Positions 6,881 to 15,937 of a DNA stretch of 64,000 nucleotides are shown piece by piece. The notes under the pieces are model-generated. The model saw nothing but the letters and a program-made list of their open reading frames with translations. It made no database searches and was not told where the DNA came from. The position numbers were made by a program, and so were the translations under genes. The first letter of the stretch is position 1; the number at the start of each line of letters is the position of its first letter. Source of the stretch: Bacteroidota bacterium (lineage in GTDB: Bacteria; Bacteroidota; Bacteroidia; Bacteroidales; FEN-979); assembly GCA_026391735.1 (NCBI GenBank), contig JAPLDL010000017.1, forward strand, positions 1 to 64,000. The letters run 5' to 3'.

Positions 6881-8272
6881 ATGAGAATTAAAGTGCTCGG
6901 AGCCGGTGGCGGTGAAGTCACCGGCTCTGCTTATCTCGTTGAGACCGATCATGCCAGGGTATTGGTCGATTGCGGTATTTTCCAGGGTGGAAAGAAGGTG
7001 GAAGGGCTTAATCGGTTCGACCTGAAGGATGTTTCAAACCTTGACGCGGTTTTAATCACTCACGCTCACCTGGACCATACCGGACGACTGCCATTACTAA
7101 GTAAAATGAGAGTACCTGCTCCTGTATTCTGCACCCAGGCAACACTGGAACTCACATCCCTCATTCTCAGGGATTCGGCCCACGTACAGGAGATGGATAC
7201 CAACCGGCTTAACAGGAAAAGGCAGAGGGCCGGTATGAAAGCAATACAGCCCCTGGTCTCCCATGAAGATACGGAAGACATCATCGGCAGGCTCATTGCA
7301 TTGCCATACGACAGAGATTTGCCGGTTGCCACAGGCATAAAAGCCAGCTTCGCTGAAGCCGGACATATGCTGGGCTCTTCATGCATACAGCTTAGTATTG
7401 AGGACAAAGGCAGTGTAAAGAAAGTGATTTTCTCCGGCGACCTGGGCCCAAAAGGAGCGCCAATCCTTAAAGATTTCGAGGAACTTCACACTGCTGACGC
7501 AGTTTTCATGGAAACAACATACGGGGACCGGGATCACAAACCGCTGAATGAAACCGTGAATGAATTTATCGGGATAGTTCAAACAGCTGTGGCAGATAAA
7601 GGTAAAATCCTGATCCCTACGTTCGCTGTCGGTAGGGCCCAGCTCATGATCTCAATTCTGGCGTCCATGTTCAGGGTCGGTCATGTCCCTCTGTTCCCTA
7701 TATTTCTCGACAGTCCAATGGCAATTGAAGCTTCAAAGATCTATTTCAATCATAAGGAACTGTATGATGAAGAGCTGCTTGAGTTTATCAGGCAAAAACC
7801 TATGATGGAAGACCTTAAAACCCTGAAAATGTGTCCGACATCTGAGGATTCCATAGCTATCAACAATATTCCTGGCCCAATGATGGTGCTTGCAGGCGCA
7901 GGAATGTGCAATGCAGGACGCATTCTTCACCACCTGAAATATAACCTCTGGAAACCCGAGACCCACGTGATCATCGTCGGTTATCAGGGATCAGGTACTT
8001 TGGGAAGAATGCTGGTTGAAGGTGCAGAAAAGGTCAGGATCTTCGGAGATGAGATATCCGTTAAAGCGAAGATCCATACGCTTGGGGGGTTCAGTGCACA
8101 TGCCGGGCAAAAGGATCTGCTCGATTGGTTTTCTCATCTTGCCCCTGTCAGGCCGAAGTTGGTTTTGATACATGGAGAAAACGGTCCAAGGACCGCGCTC
8201 GGCGCAAAAATCAAGGAGCTTTACGGAACAGAAGCGGCTTACCCGGCTCTTAATCAAGATATTTTTTTATAA
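6881..8272 (+). CDS. Metallo-beta-lactamase/beta-CASP RNA nuclease
   Basis: A cytoplasmic 463-aa MBL-fold protein with a beta-CASP insert and a C-terminal RMMBL segment, the set found in RNA-processing exo/endonucleases. The zinc motif HAHLDH is at 61-66; later ligands lie in AGHMLGS (His), SGDLG (Asp), the beta-CASP TTYGDRDH and PTFAVGRAQ segments, and the C-terminal GFSAHAGQ and LIHGE motifs. It most likely trims or degrades RNA; DNA cleavage is less likely without DNA-repair domains. The gene starts 3 bp after the protease stop and its 3' end overlaps the convergent receiver gene by 23 bp. Confidence 0.9.
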   Translation: MRIKVLGAGGGEVTGSAYLVETDHARVLVDCGIFQGGKKVEGLNRFDLKDVSNLDAVLITHAHLDHTGRLPLLSKMRVPAPVFCTQATLELTSLILRDSAHVQEMDTNRLNRKRQRAGMKAIQPLVSHEDTEDIIGRLIALPYDRDLPVATGIKASFAEAGHMLGSSCIQLSIEDKGSVKKVIFSGDLGPKGAPILKDFEELHTADAVFMETTYGDRDHKPLNETVNEFIGIVQTAVADKGKILIPTFAVGRAQLMISILASMFRVGHVPLFPIFLDSPMAIEASKIYFNHKELYDEELLEFIRQKPMMEDLKTLKMCPTSEDSIAINNIPGPMMVLAGAGMCNAGRILHHLKYNLWKPETHVIIVGYQGSGTLGRMLVEGAEKVRIFGDEISVKAKIHTLGGFSAHAGQKDLLDWFSHLAPVRPKLVLIHGENGPRTALGAKIKELYGTEAAYPALNQDIFL

Positions 8273-8636
8273 GGTCCAGCATTTCATTGGCCCTTATCGG
8301 CTTTGCCAGGAATTCGCAACAGCCTGCTTTGATTGCAGCCTCCCTGTCACTTTCATCAGCATAAGCGGTTTGTGCAATCACGGGAAGGCCCGAACGAATC
8401 GTTAATATCTGCCTGGTGGCTTCAAGACCATCCAATACCGGCATCCTGATGTCCATAAGGACAATATTGATCCCCATATGCTTCATGCAGAGTTCAACTG
8501 CCTTCTGACCATTGTCAGCATGCATGATGACTGCTTGTGTCGGCCTCAACAGAATATCAAGATAACTGAAATTCATAGGGTCATCCTCAACAATAAGAAT
8601 GTGTTTCCCTGTCCAGTTGATCATGTGTTTCCTCAT
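8250..8636 (-). CDS. Stand-alone response regulator receiver protein
   Basis: A 128-aa protein consisting of a single CheY-like receiver domain with no output domain. The acidic pocket is VEDD (17-19), the phospho-acceptor is Asp62 in LMDIRMPVLDG, the switch Thr is in AQTAYADESD, and the conserved Lys is in LAKPI. It resembles receiver domains of hybrid kinases and probably relays phosphate in a multistep pathway with a kinase encoded elsewhere (one hybrid kinase lies at 49911-51995). The last 23 bp overlap the convergent nuclease gene. Start could be Met1 or Met5. Confidence 0.88.
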   Translation of the reverse strand: MRKHMINWTGKHILIVEDDPMNFSYLDILLRPTQAVIMHADNGQKAVELCMKHMGINIVLMDIRMPVLDGLEATRQILTIRSGLPVIAQTAYADESDREAAIKAGCCEFLAKPIRANEMLDLIKKYLD

Positions 8637-8653
8637 AGTATAAATTCAGGTTC

Positions 8654-8661
8654 CAAAAGTA
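8654..8661 (-). promoter_or_regulatory. -7 box (TACTTTTG) for the receiver gene
   Basis: TACTTTTG on the minus strand matches TAnnTTTG, 17 bp before the receiver start codon. No -33 box is obvious. Confidence 0.4.
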
Positions 8662-8712
8662 TTAATATTCAGGAATCTTCACAAGAGGCAGATTAAGTAA
8701 AGGTAAAAATGT

Positions 8713-8720
8713 TAGCTTTG
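8713..8720 (+). promoter_or_regulatory. -7 box (TAGCTTTG) for pyruvate kinase
   Basis: TAGCTTTG matches TAnnTTTG. It lies 33 bp before the ATG at 8754 and inside the longer open frame that begins at 8709, which argues that translation starts at 8754. Confidence 0.45.
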
Positions 8721-8753
8721 ATCTTCAGTTTTCAACTCCAAAACAAGTTCAAG

Positions 8754-10169
8754 ATGAATGATCCGATACGCAGGACGAAAATTATAGCTACTATTGGCCC
8801 GGCAAGCAACACGCCTGAAATGATACGTAAGATGATCAGCGCAGGAATGAATGTAGCCCGGTTGAATTTCTCTCACGGAAGCTATGATGACCATGCAAAG
8901 GTAATAACCTATCTCAGGAGTATTTCCGACGAGATGGATACCCCTGTCACTCTGCTTCAGGACCTCCAGGGGCCAAAGATAAGGGTTGGTAAATTGCCGG
9001 GCGATCAGATACAGCTGACAAAAGGCGATACGGTAAGGATGATCCCCCTGGAAGAATATACCGGACTGCCCGGCCTTATCCCGATCGATTATCCGCATGC
9101 AGCAGAAGAAGCTGTTAAGGGAATGAGTATACTGCTGGACGATGGACTTCTTTCGCTGGAAATCACCGGGATCCAGGGGAATGCCCTGGTATGTAAGGTC
9201 GTTGACGGAGGGATCCTGAAAAACCGGAAAGGCGTTAATTTTCCGAATCTGAAGTTAAAGCTCCCTTCTCTTACCGATAAAGACAAACAGGATCTGATGT
9301 TCGGGTTGGAACATGGGGTAGACTGGGTTTCCCTCAGCTTTGTTCGTTCTTCGGATGACATCGTTGAACTCAGGGATTTTATTATAAAAGCGGGATACAG
9401 GAAACCACTGATTGCAAAAATTGAAAAACCCCAGGCTATTGAACATCTCGACGCGATCATAGAAGTGACTGATGGGGTCATGGTGGCCAGAGGCGATCTC
9501 GGCGTTGAGATGAGCCCCGAAAAGGTTCCCCTGCTGCAGAAACGTATTATTGAGCAATGCAACCGCATGAGCAAACCGGTTATAACGGCTACCCAGATGC
9601 TGGAGTCGATGATCCATGAGCCCCGTCCCACCAGAGCCGAGGCCAATGATGTTGCAAATGCCATCATTGATGGAACAGACTGCACGATGCTCTCCGGAGA
9701 ATCAGCTGTTGGAGAATATCCCGTAAAAGCTGTTGAAATGATGAACCGGATTGCCATCGAGGTTGAATCGAATATAGAGTTCAGGACCTACCCTGCCCAT
9801 GAGCATTCAGAGATCGGGGCCATTTGCGAAGCGGTAAACCGGATTGAAAAAGTAATAGCTGTTTCTGCCATTGCCGTACTTACATCCAGCGGAAGAAGCG
9901 CAAAGTTCATCGCTGCAGGCCGTCCTAAAGCACCTATATACGCCTTGACCGACGATCCTATTGTATATCATGGACTTAATTTACTCTGGGGGATACATCC
10001 AATCCTTATCCGGCATAAATGCAAGTCTTTTGATGAAATGATCTTGCTTGCCGAAACAAACATAAGAGACCATCAGCCAACAAATCCGGGAGAAAAAATT
10101 ATTGTGATCGCAGGCATCCCTCCAAACATACCCGGAGGAACCAATTGCTTAAAAATCCATACCTTATAA
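8754..10169 (+). CDS. pyk: Pyruvate kinase
   Basis: Catalyses phosphoenolpyruvate + ADP to pyruvate + ATP, the last step of glycolysis, in the cytoplasm. The 471-aa protein has the N-terminal RTKIIATIGPAS strand, the RLNFSHG motif, the B-domain, and the active-site signature IAKIEKPQAIE followed by VMVARGDLGVE; TATQMLESM and PTRAEANDVANAI also match the family. The C-terminal regulatory domain is complete. The start was set at 8754 because the family begins just before RTKI and a -7 box lies inside the upstream extension. It is monocistronic, with the leftward outer-membrane gene facing it. Confidence 0.97.
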   Translation: MNDPIRRTKIIATIGPASNTPEMIRKMISAGMNVARLNFSHGSYDDHAKVITYLRSISDEMDTPVTLLQDLQGPKIRVGKLPGDQIQLTKGDTVRMIPLEEYTGLPGLIPIDYPHAAEEAVKGMSILLDDGLLSLEITGIQGNALVCKVVDGGILKNRKGVNFPNLKLKLPSLTDKDKQDLMFGLEHGVDWVSLSFVRSSDDIVELRDFIIKAGYRKPLIAKIEKPQAIEHLDAIIEVTDGVMVARGDLGVEMSPEKVPLLQKRIIEQCNRMSKPVITATQMLESMIHEPRPTRAEANDVANAIIDGTDCTMLSGESAVGEYPVKAVEMMNRIAIEVESNIEFRTYPAHEHSEIGAICEAVNRIEKVIAVSAIAVLTSSGRSAKFIAAGRPKAPIYALTDDPIVYHGLNLLWGIHPILIRHKCKSFDEMILLAETNIRDHQPTNPGEKIIVIAGIPPNIPGGTNCLKIHTL

Positions 10170-10225
10170 AGTGTAAAAGACTGCCAGGGTTCACATGAAA
10201 GCCATCTGGATGATGAGAAATCCAT

Positions 10226-10879
10226 TTATCTCATGAGGTAAGTAAGGCCGATATTGAAATTCAGCCCCTGCATCGTACTGTATTTGTTATTCCCTGAAAA
10301 GTCAAATGAGTTGGTATTGAACCAGTATTGTGCGCTAACGTTAGCCCCCCAATGTGAATATTTTCCGAACTTGATGAGTACCCCTGCTTCAGGAGATAGG
10401 GTAAATCCCCATTGGGTATTATAAATATCATACTCCTGTATCATGATATGTTCTTCCATATAATCACCACCAAAAGAAAGGCCAACATAAGGATCAGCAA
10501 TTGCCGGTGGCAAGAAATAATAATAAGCTCCTGCCTTCCAGGGAACGATAAAAGCATAGGTATAATGGATCCCTGTTATGGCTAATCCGTCATCACCATA
10601 GTATGTCATCCGGTCATACTTCTTGTAAAAATTATTCCATCCGAATTCAAAACCAGCAGCAAACCCATTTTTCAGGAAATAACGTCCTGCGAAATTGCCT
10701 CCTGCAGGACTTACATTATTGATAAAATTGCTGAAACTACCCAGGGGTAAGCTAAGAGTCCATGAAAGGGTGTAGAGTGAAGTCGGGGAATAACCCTCAG
10801 CAGATTTCTCCTGAGCCTGAATCGTTAATGAGAGGAAAAGAACCGGTATAACTGCCTTAAATATCTTTTTCATCGTCAA
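10226..10879 (-). CDS. Outer-membrane beta-barrel protein
   Basis: A 217-aa secreted protein with a signal peptide (MTMKKIFKAVIPV to TIQAQ). The mature part is rich in alternating aromatic/polar strands (YFLKNGFAAGFEFGW, AGAYYYF, YVGLSFGGDY, HWGANVSAQYWF) and ends in an aromatic-rich strand GLNFNIGLTYLMR, typical of a small eight-strand barrel of the OmpA/OmpW-like group. Function unknown: possibly a porin-like or structural protein. The gene starts 7 bp after the DUF4136 lipoprotein gene, so the two envelope proteins are probably made together. Confidence 0.8.
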   Translation of the reverse strand: MTMKKIFKAVIPVLFLSLTIQAQEKSAEGYSPTSLYTLSWTLSLPLGSFSNFINNVSPAGGNFAGRYFLKNGFAAGFEFGWNNFYKKYDRMTYYGDDGLAITGIHYTYAFIVPWKAGAYYYFLPPAIADPYVGLSFGGDYMEEHIMIQEYDIYNTQWGFTLSPEAGVLIKFGKYSHWGANVSAQYWFNTNSFDFSGNNKYSTMQGLNFNIGLTYLMR

Positions 10880-10886
10880 TTCTTTA

Positions 10887-11570
10887 TCAATGAGAACGCT
10901 GGTGTTCTACCTCAAGCGGGTATCCCTTTACCTGGCTCGCCCTGATCTGGGGCGTCTGTTCAAAGCACTGGTCGACATTATCAAGTACTTCCTGGGTTGT
11001 ATGATACCCGGTCATGAGTCCCCGTATAATGGCAACCCATACCACATAAAGCTTGTTATTATGGCTCGGGGCATTTTTCAGGTCGACCAGGTCGATAATA
11101 ATTGTCCCTGTTGTGTAACTGCTTATTTCAGGTGGATAATAAGGATACCAGTAATTGTATGACGGATACCCCCAATAGTATGGATTATAATATCCATAAT
11201 CCCAGTACCAACCAGGGTAATAAATCGAGATGTTCGTGACTTTTACTACACCCACATTGATCCCGAGGTCAGGATGGCCGGTTTTACGGTTCACCAGGGT
11301 GTATCCCCTGGCCTGCATGTTTTCTTTGATCTGGTTGAGAAGTGCATCTGCCTTGGGATCCAGGATCTTTGAACTGTCGTTTCCTTTGATCACCAAAACA
11401 GAATCAACAATTGAGAATGTTACGAATTGGGTGAAATCAGTACCGACATCATATTTCGTGATGTCAACCAAGTCTTCCTCCAGCCTGGAATCCAAAGCCG
11501 GATAAGTTGCACAGGAGATCATAAAAACAATCGCTGCCGGCAAAGTCAGCATGTTAATCTTTCTTTTCAT
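10887..11570 (-). CDS. DUF4136 lipoprotein
   Basis: A 227-aa lipoprotein. The signal sequence ends in a lipobox at FMISC (about residue 20), followed by a DUF4136 domain: a YDVGTDFTQFVTFSIVDS strand, a LLNQIKENMQARGYT helix, PDLGINVGV, a Tyr/Trp/Pro-rich loop (about ten aromatic residues near 120-145) and the IIIDLVDLKN strand. These domains sit in the periplasm on the inner face of the outer membrane; their role is unknown. It lies in a leftward group after the GH13 gene and just before the outer-membrane barrel gene. Confidence 0.85.
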   Translation of the reverse strand: MKRKINMLTLPAAIVFMISCATYPALDSRLEEDLVDITKYDVGTDFTQFVTFSIVDSVLVIKGNDSSKILDPKADALLNQIKENMQARGYTLVNRKTGHPDLGINVGVVKVTNISIYYPGWYWDYGYYNPYYWGYPSYNYWYPYYPPEISSYTTGTIIIDLVDLKNAPSHNNKLYVVWVAIIRGLMTGYHTTQEVLDNVDQCFEQTPQIRASQVKGYPLEVEHQRSH

Positions 11571-11618
11571 AGGCCTATGTTGAACTATTTACAGGTCTTT
11601 ATTGCTTTGCCTGATTAC

Positions 11619-13100
11619 TTATACCATCCGGTACATCTGGAATAGATGAAATCCCCAGGATTCAAGCCCCACATAAAGTCCGCTTACTGCTAATTCATCT
11701 CCGTTCCTGATAAAATGAGCCTGAGTAAAAAGGTCAACCAGCCGCCAGTCATGGCCAGCCAGCTCACAGTCAGGAATAAGAACGAACCCCTGGGAAGGAT
11801 TTGGGCAGTAATTGACAGCAATAAGGCAGATTTTGTTTTCATATTTCCAGTACCATGAAAGAATATGCCGGCAACTCTGGTTATCGTCCCAACCACTTAC
11901 AGGGCAGAGCATCCATTCGCCTTTATGAAGCTCTGCCATTGCTGTAATTTCCAAAATGTTTTCATAGAAATTCCTGACAAAGGCATTGAGTGTTTCCTCC
12001 GGCCTTCTCCTGAGAAAAACAGGTAAGCGGATGACTCTTCCCTCCAGCTGACCTTCATGGATCAGCTTTGCGCCGGGGAGGGAAAGGCTGATCAGAGCAG
12101 CAGCTTTCTCTTTATCAGGATTGAAAATTGATATGGCTCTGTCCTCATCATGGTTTTCAATAAATCGTATCAATTTTGACTGATAGCTTAGCGGGGCTTG
12201 AAGATGATCGCGGATAGATTCAGCATCCTCTCCTTTCAGCCTGTCATAGAGCCGTTTGTCATAGCAATAATCAAACCCGTTTTGCTGCAGGATATATTCC
12301 ATATCCCAGTATACTTCTGCAATAAAAATGAAATCAGGGAATTCTTTCTTCACTTCGCTTATTACATACATCCAGTATTCCTCTGAAAGGGCTTCGCCGG
12401 CCAATGAGCCCCATGTTTTAAGAAATACACTGTTCAGCATCAGCATAGCCATATCGCAGCGTACTCCGTCGCACATGCTTGCGATGTCTCTTAAGACTCT
12501 GGTTACTTCAAGCCTTAACAGAGGATTAAAGGCATTGACCTGAACTACATCCTCCCAGGCAGGGTAATATGGATCTTTACCGCAGGCAAAGATGTCTGAT
12601 CCATAGCATTTAAATGTCACAGGGTCTTTGGCAAGGTCTTCGACAGTACCATGAATAAAAAATTCAGGATTTGAATCTACCCAGGGATGATCGAAAGCAA
12701 GATGGTTCGGAACAAAATCCAGCAATAATGCTATGTTTCTTTCAGATAACTTTTCGCGTGCGATCGCCAATCCATGGTTACCGCCCAGCTTCTGATCAAC
12801 CTTATAGTTTCTGACAGAATAAGGGGATCCTGTATTATCGTCAAGGGTGAAATCACTGAGTGCCCTTTTAAATTCAGAAAGGTTCCCGGGATCAGCATTT
12901 GATATTTTAATACATTCAGGGCTTCTTTCCCAGACCCCCATTAACCAAACTGCCTGGATTTTAAGCTGGGAAATTTCATCCCATTTATAATCAGGGACAT
13001 TTGCAAGCGTAATGTCAGCCTGGCTCTGCCTGCTTATTTCTTCCAGCCATACCAGGGTGTTTATCTCATAAATGACCGGATTTGATAATAGGGTTTTCAA
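11619..13100 (-). CDS. GH13 alpha-amylase-family glycosidase
   Basis: A cytoplasmic 493-aa enzyme of the alpha-amylase superfamily acting on alpha-glucosidic bonds in glycogen or maltodextrins. The (beta/alpha)8 barrel motifs are visible: LLLDFVPNHLA (region I), the nucleophile Asp216 in GVRCDMA (region II), acid/base Glu262 in FIAEVYWD (region III) and ENHD at 315-318 (region IV). A C-terminal beta domain follows from about 400. No signal peptide. The N-terminal INTLVWLEEISRQ segment is typical of the Bacteroidota branch whose exact specificity is not settled. It heads a leftward group with the DUF4136 and barrel genes, but a 48-bp gap leaves cotranscription uncertain. Confidence 0.88.
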   Translation of the reverse strand: MKTLLSNPVIYEINTLVWLEEISRQSQADITLANVPDYKWDEISQLKIQAVWLMGVWERSPECIKISNADPGNLSEFKRALSDFTLDDNTGSPYSVRNYKVDQKLGGNHGLAIAREKLSERNIALLLDFVPNHLAFDHPWVDSNPEFFIHGTVEDLAKDPVTFKCYGSDIFACGKDPYYPAWEDVVQVNAFNPLLRLEVTRVLRDIASMCDGVRCDMAMLMLNSVFLKTWGSLAGEALSEEYWMYVISEVKKEFPDFIFIAEVYWDMEYILQQNGFDYCYDKRLYDRLKGEDAESIRDHLQAPLSYQSKLIRFIENHDEDRAISIFNPDKEKAAALISLSLPGAKLIHEGQLEGRVIRLPVFLRRRPEETLNAFVRNFYENILEITAMAELHKGEWMLCPVSGWDDNQSCRHILSWYWKYENKICLIAVNYCPNPSQGFVLIPDCELAGHDWRLVDLFTQAHFIRNGDELAVSGLYVGLESWGFHLFQMYRMV

Positions 13101-13177
13101 ATGATATGGTATTTGTCTGAATGTAAATATAAGACAAATTCCCCGGAGAAGGGTAACAGACAGGAAAAAAATGAGGC

Positions 13178-13927
13178 TTACATATGCAGTATCTGCTTAA
13201 GCAGCTTATACCCGCTGGTGCTGGCTTTCAAGCTGGCACCATTTTTAAGCAATACCGAATAACTCTCCTTATCGTAAAGTTCAATTCTCTCGATGGCTTC
13301 TGCATTGACAATGAAAGACCTGTGTATACGGATAAATTTTTCAGGGTCAAGATGGGATTCAAAATATTTCATTGTCTTCTCCTTAAGATAATTACCTTCC
13401 TTGGTATGGATCATGACATAATCCCCTTCGGCTTCAAGGTATAAAATTTCTCCAACTCCGATCACATGGACTTTATGCCTTGTTTTAACAGCAATACGTT
13501 GAAGCAGCTCCTCTTTCTCATCCGCAGACTGGATTATCTTTTGTAATTCAGGCTGAACCGAAACACCGCTCTGCAGCCTTGAGACCGCTTTGCCAGCCGC
13601 CTGGAGAAACCTTTCCCTGGAATATGGTTTGAGGATGTAATCCATCGCATTCATCTCAAATGCTTTGATGGCATATTGGTCATAAGCAGTGCTAAAGATT
13701 ATCAGGGGCGGATTGTCAAGGAGTTCAAGTACTTCGAACCCTGTAAGCTTTGGCATCTGGATATCCAGAAAGACCAGATCGGGTTTCATATCCTGAATCG
13801 CTTTCAGTCCGGCAAATCCATCTGAACATTCAGCAATCACTTCAATATCGGAAATGTCTTTCAGAAAAGTCCTGATGATATCCCTGGCGGGTTTTTCATC
13901 ATCAATGATAATTGCTTTGTATGTCAT
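13178..13927 (-). CDS. LytTR-family response regulator
   Basis: A 249-aa transcription regulator: receiver domain (1-120) with acidic IIDDE, phospho-acceptor Asp55 in LVFLDIQMP, switch Ser/Thr in FSTAYD and Lys in ILKPYSRE; then a LytTR DNA-binding domain (about 145-245) with ILYLEAEGDYVMIHT and FIRIHRSFIVN. Its gene overlaps the stop of the partner histidine kinase by 4 bp, so the pair forms a classic LytS/LytR two-component system. The neighbouring LiaF-like membrane gene suggests sensing of envelope state. Probable targets are not visible here. Confidence 0.94.
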   Translation of the reverse strand: MTYKAIIIDDEKPARDIIRTFLKDISDIEVIAECSDGFAGLKAIQDMKPDLVFLDIQMPKLTGFEVLELLDNPPLIIFSTAYDQYAIKAFEMNAMDYILKPYSRERFLQAAGKAVSRLQSGVSVQPELQKIIQSADEKEELLQRIAVKTRHKVHVIGVGEILYLEAEGDYVMIHTKEGNYLKEKTMKYFESHLDPEKFIRIHRSFIVNAEAIERIELYDKESYSVLLKNGASLKASTSGYKLLKQILHM

Positions 13928-14997
13928 TGCTTGAGATTATTTTCAACTGGTTTATTCGGGATTGTCAATACCACCTGAAATACATTATGATCAACTGTGG
14001 TTCGCAGCAGAGAATCATTCCTGAACATAAGCCTTAATCTTTCCCTGATATTTCTCAATCCAATACCTGCACCTTTGCGGGCAGGCGCCGACGGATCGAA
14101 ATCATTGGTGATCCTGATTTCAAAATAATCCGTAAAGGTATCACAGCTGGTAAGAACTTTTACCGGTTCGGTACTTTCGTAAACACCATGTTTAATTGCA
14201 TTTTCATATAAAGGCTGAAGGATCATGACAGGGATGTTCCTGGAGGCGCAATGGGGTCCCATGGCAAATTCAAAAACAAGTTTTTCCCCGAATCTTATTT
14301 TTTCAATTTCCAGATATCTCTGAATATTCTGCATCTCCTTATCCAATGTTGTAAATGAATTGATATTTGACGAGACGCTGTAGCGCAGAAATTCAGAAAG
14401 CTTAACTACCATTTCCTGGGCTTTCCCGGGATCTGTAATCGTGAGTGAACTGATGGAATTAAGACTGTTAAACAGGAAATGAGGGTTGATCTGGGATTTA
14501 AGCATATTCAGTTCCGACTCTTTCAGGAGTTCATTCAGCCGGGTCTCTGCTTTAGCTTTATCCTGCAGGTCGCGGTAAAGCATTATCAGGAAATAGGCCA
14601 ACCCTATAAAGGCATAAAGGAAGAACCCCTCAACAAAGCGATACGGGATCGAAAGGCCCAGAAAGTTCATAAAGACGCCATTATTCCTGAACAACAGGCT
14701 CATTGAGGCATACCCGGCACCAAGCCAGAATACCAGTAAGAGCAATAGAGAGGTTAAATGATTGAAGATAAAGCTGATGTTTGCATTATTACCAGGCATT
14801 GAATATCTGATAACATACCAGATTGCTATTCCTATCATGCAAAAAATTGCATTGAAAATCAGGCTGTCGGTCAAAGCAATGTTCAGAGGGAGGCGAAACT
14901 GGAAAAATAAAATGGAAAAGTGGATCCCCGCAAGGAGGATCCACGTTCCAAAATACACGGATATGGACCTGAGATTTTGAAAGACCGGATGTATCAT
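13924..14997 (-). CDS. LytS/YehU-type sensor histidine kinase
   Basis: A 357-aa membrane kinase. Four to five membrane segments occupy residues 15-145 and there is no separate sensory domain, followed by a short coiled coil and the His_kinase (PF06580) domain with the phospho-acceptor His173 in INPHFLFNSLNS. The HATPase part has the N-box ENAIKHG and the GAGIGLRNIRERL glycine motif. It phosphorylates the adjacent LytTR regulator, whose start overlaps its stop. The LiaF-like gene lies 21 bp upstream in the same direction, so all three are probably one unit. Confidence 0.93.
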   Translation of the reverse strand: MIHPVFQNLRSISVYFGTWILLAGIHFSILFFQFRLPLNIALTDSLIFNAIFCMIGIAIWYVIRYSMPGNNANISFIFNHLTSLLLLLVFWLGAGYASMSLLFRNNGVFMNFLGLSIPYRFVEGFFLYAFIGLAYFLIMLYRDLQDKAKAETRLNELLKESELNMLKSQINPHFLFNSLNSISSLTITDPGKAQEMVVKLSEFLRYSVSSNINSFTTLDKEMQNIQRYLEIEKIRFGEKLVFEFAMGPHCASRNIPVMILQPLYENAIKHGVYESTEPVKVLTSCDTFTDYFEIRITNDFDPSAPARKGAGIGLRNIRERLRLMFRNDSLLRTTVDHNVFQVVLTIPNKPVENNLKQ

Positions 14998-15018
14998 TCT
15001 CTATCCCCAGGTTTTATT

Positions 15019-15768
15019 TTAATATGTTTTGATCTCACCACCACCAAAAACTGCAGAAGCTTTAATAATCAGTACTCTGGAGGGGTCTGCTGCTTCTTTT
15101 AAACAAAAGCGTTTATCAGAGAACCCACCAAAAATACTGGTATTTTTAAGTTGAATTTTCCATTCGCAGGGAACAATAATTGTTGCACCTCCAAAAACGA
15201 CATTGACCTCCAGTTCATTTGAGCCTTCAGCCAGGGTAGCCTGGGTGAGGTCGATCTTGACTCCTCCGAAGATTACATTAACTCTGCCGCCTTTAAAATC
15301 CTTATTGATAATCCTTTTTTCGGTACCGCTGAAAATATGATCTTCAAAAATATAACCCTGATCGCTGGCTGCAGCAGAATTTTGGCTCGAAGGGCCCATA
15401 CGGTGCTTCCAGTCCCTCGGATGCGGGAATTTACGGAACAGGATAAGAACTCCGATTGATATGAGTATTAATGGCCAGAAAAGATGTGCAAAATTTATAT
15501 CAAGATCAAAGATCCTGGGAAAGAGGAAAAATCCTCCGACTACGATGAGAATGATACCGGGCACCCTGTTTTCGGCACCCATCAGACTGACTATACCAAT
15601 GGCGACCAATAGCATAGGCCATGAAATAATGATATGCCTGAAGTAATACGGGAGAAATCCAGTATTGAAAAGCAGTAAAGCAAGTCCAGCAAGAATCACG
15701 ATAATACCCAGCATTCCTTTTTTCCGGTAATTATCGTAATGAGTTTTATTTTCGGGATTTGGGTCCAT
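15019..15768 (-). CDS. LiaF-like membrane protein (4 TM plus C-terminal beta domain)
   Basis: A 249-aa protein with about four short membrane helices (residues 20-105) of the LiaI/LiaF-like DUF5668 type and a C-terminal soluble domain (about 155-249) of the cell-wall-active antibiotic response (YvqF/LiaF) type, marked by repeated FGGVKIDLTQA, VVFGGATIIVP and AVFGGGEI strands. In Firmicutes LiaF restrains a kinase that senses envelope damage; here it probably modulates the LytS-type kinase encoded directly downstream. The start at 15768 is preferred to an upstream one because a -7 box lies in between. Confidence 0.85.
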   Translation of the reverse strand: MDPNPENKTHYDNYRKKGMLGIIVILAGLALLLFNTGFLPYYFRHIIISWPMLLVAIGIVSLMGAENRVPGIILIVVGGFFLFPRIFDLDINFAHLFWPLILISIGVLILFRKFPHPRDWKHRMGPSSQNSAAASDQGYIFEDHIFSGTEKRIINKDFKGGRVNVIFGGVKIDLTQATLAEGSNELEVNVVFGGATIIVPCEWKIQLKNTSIFGGFSDKRFCLKEAADPSRVLIIKASAVFGGGEIKTY

Positions 15769-15803
15769 AGTATTCGTTGTTAAAATTAGTGATTTTCTGG
15801 AAG

Positions 15804-15811
15804 CAAAAGTA
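15804..15811 (-). promoter_or_regulatory. -7 box (TACTTTTG) for the LiaF-LytS-LytR unit
   Basis: TACTTTTG on the minus strand, 35 bp before the start codon at 15768 and inside the longer open frame, which supports that start. Confidence 0.45.
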
Positions 15812-15907
15812 TTCTGATTTTGAGGCAAGTTAAAGACTAAATCGACAAACATCGGAAAAGGCCCGACGAATTCGGGTCAGGATACTTTTAAAATGAAGAT
15901 TTGTTCA

Positions 15908-15915
15908 TAGCTTTG
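15908..15915 (+). promoter_or_regulatory. -7 box (TAGCTTTG) for dapF
   Basis: TAGCTTTG lies 22 bp before the dapF ATG at 15938. It is the same octamer as the pyruvate kinase box. It leaves no room for a start further upstream than about 15920. Confidence 0.5.
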
Positions 15916-15937
15916 CGACATATTGAAGCAGGCGAAA

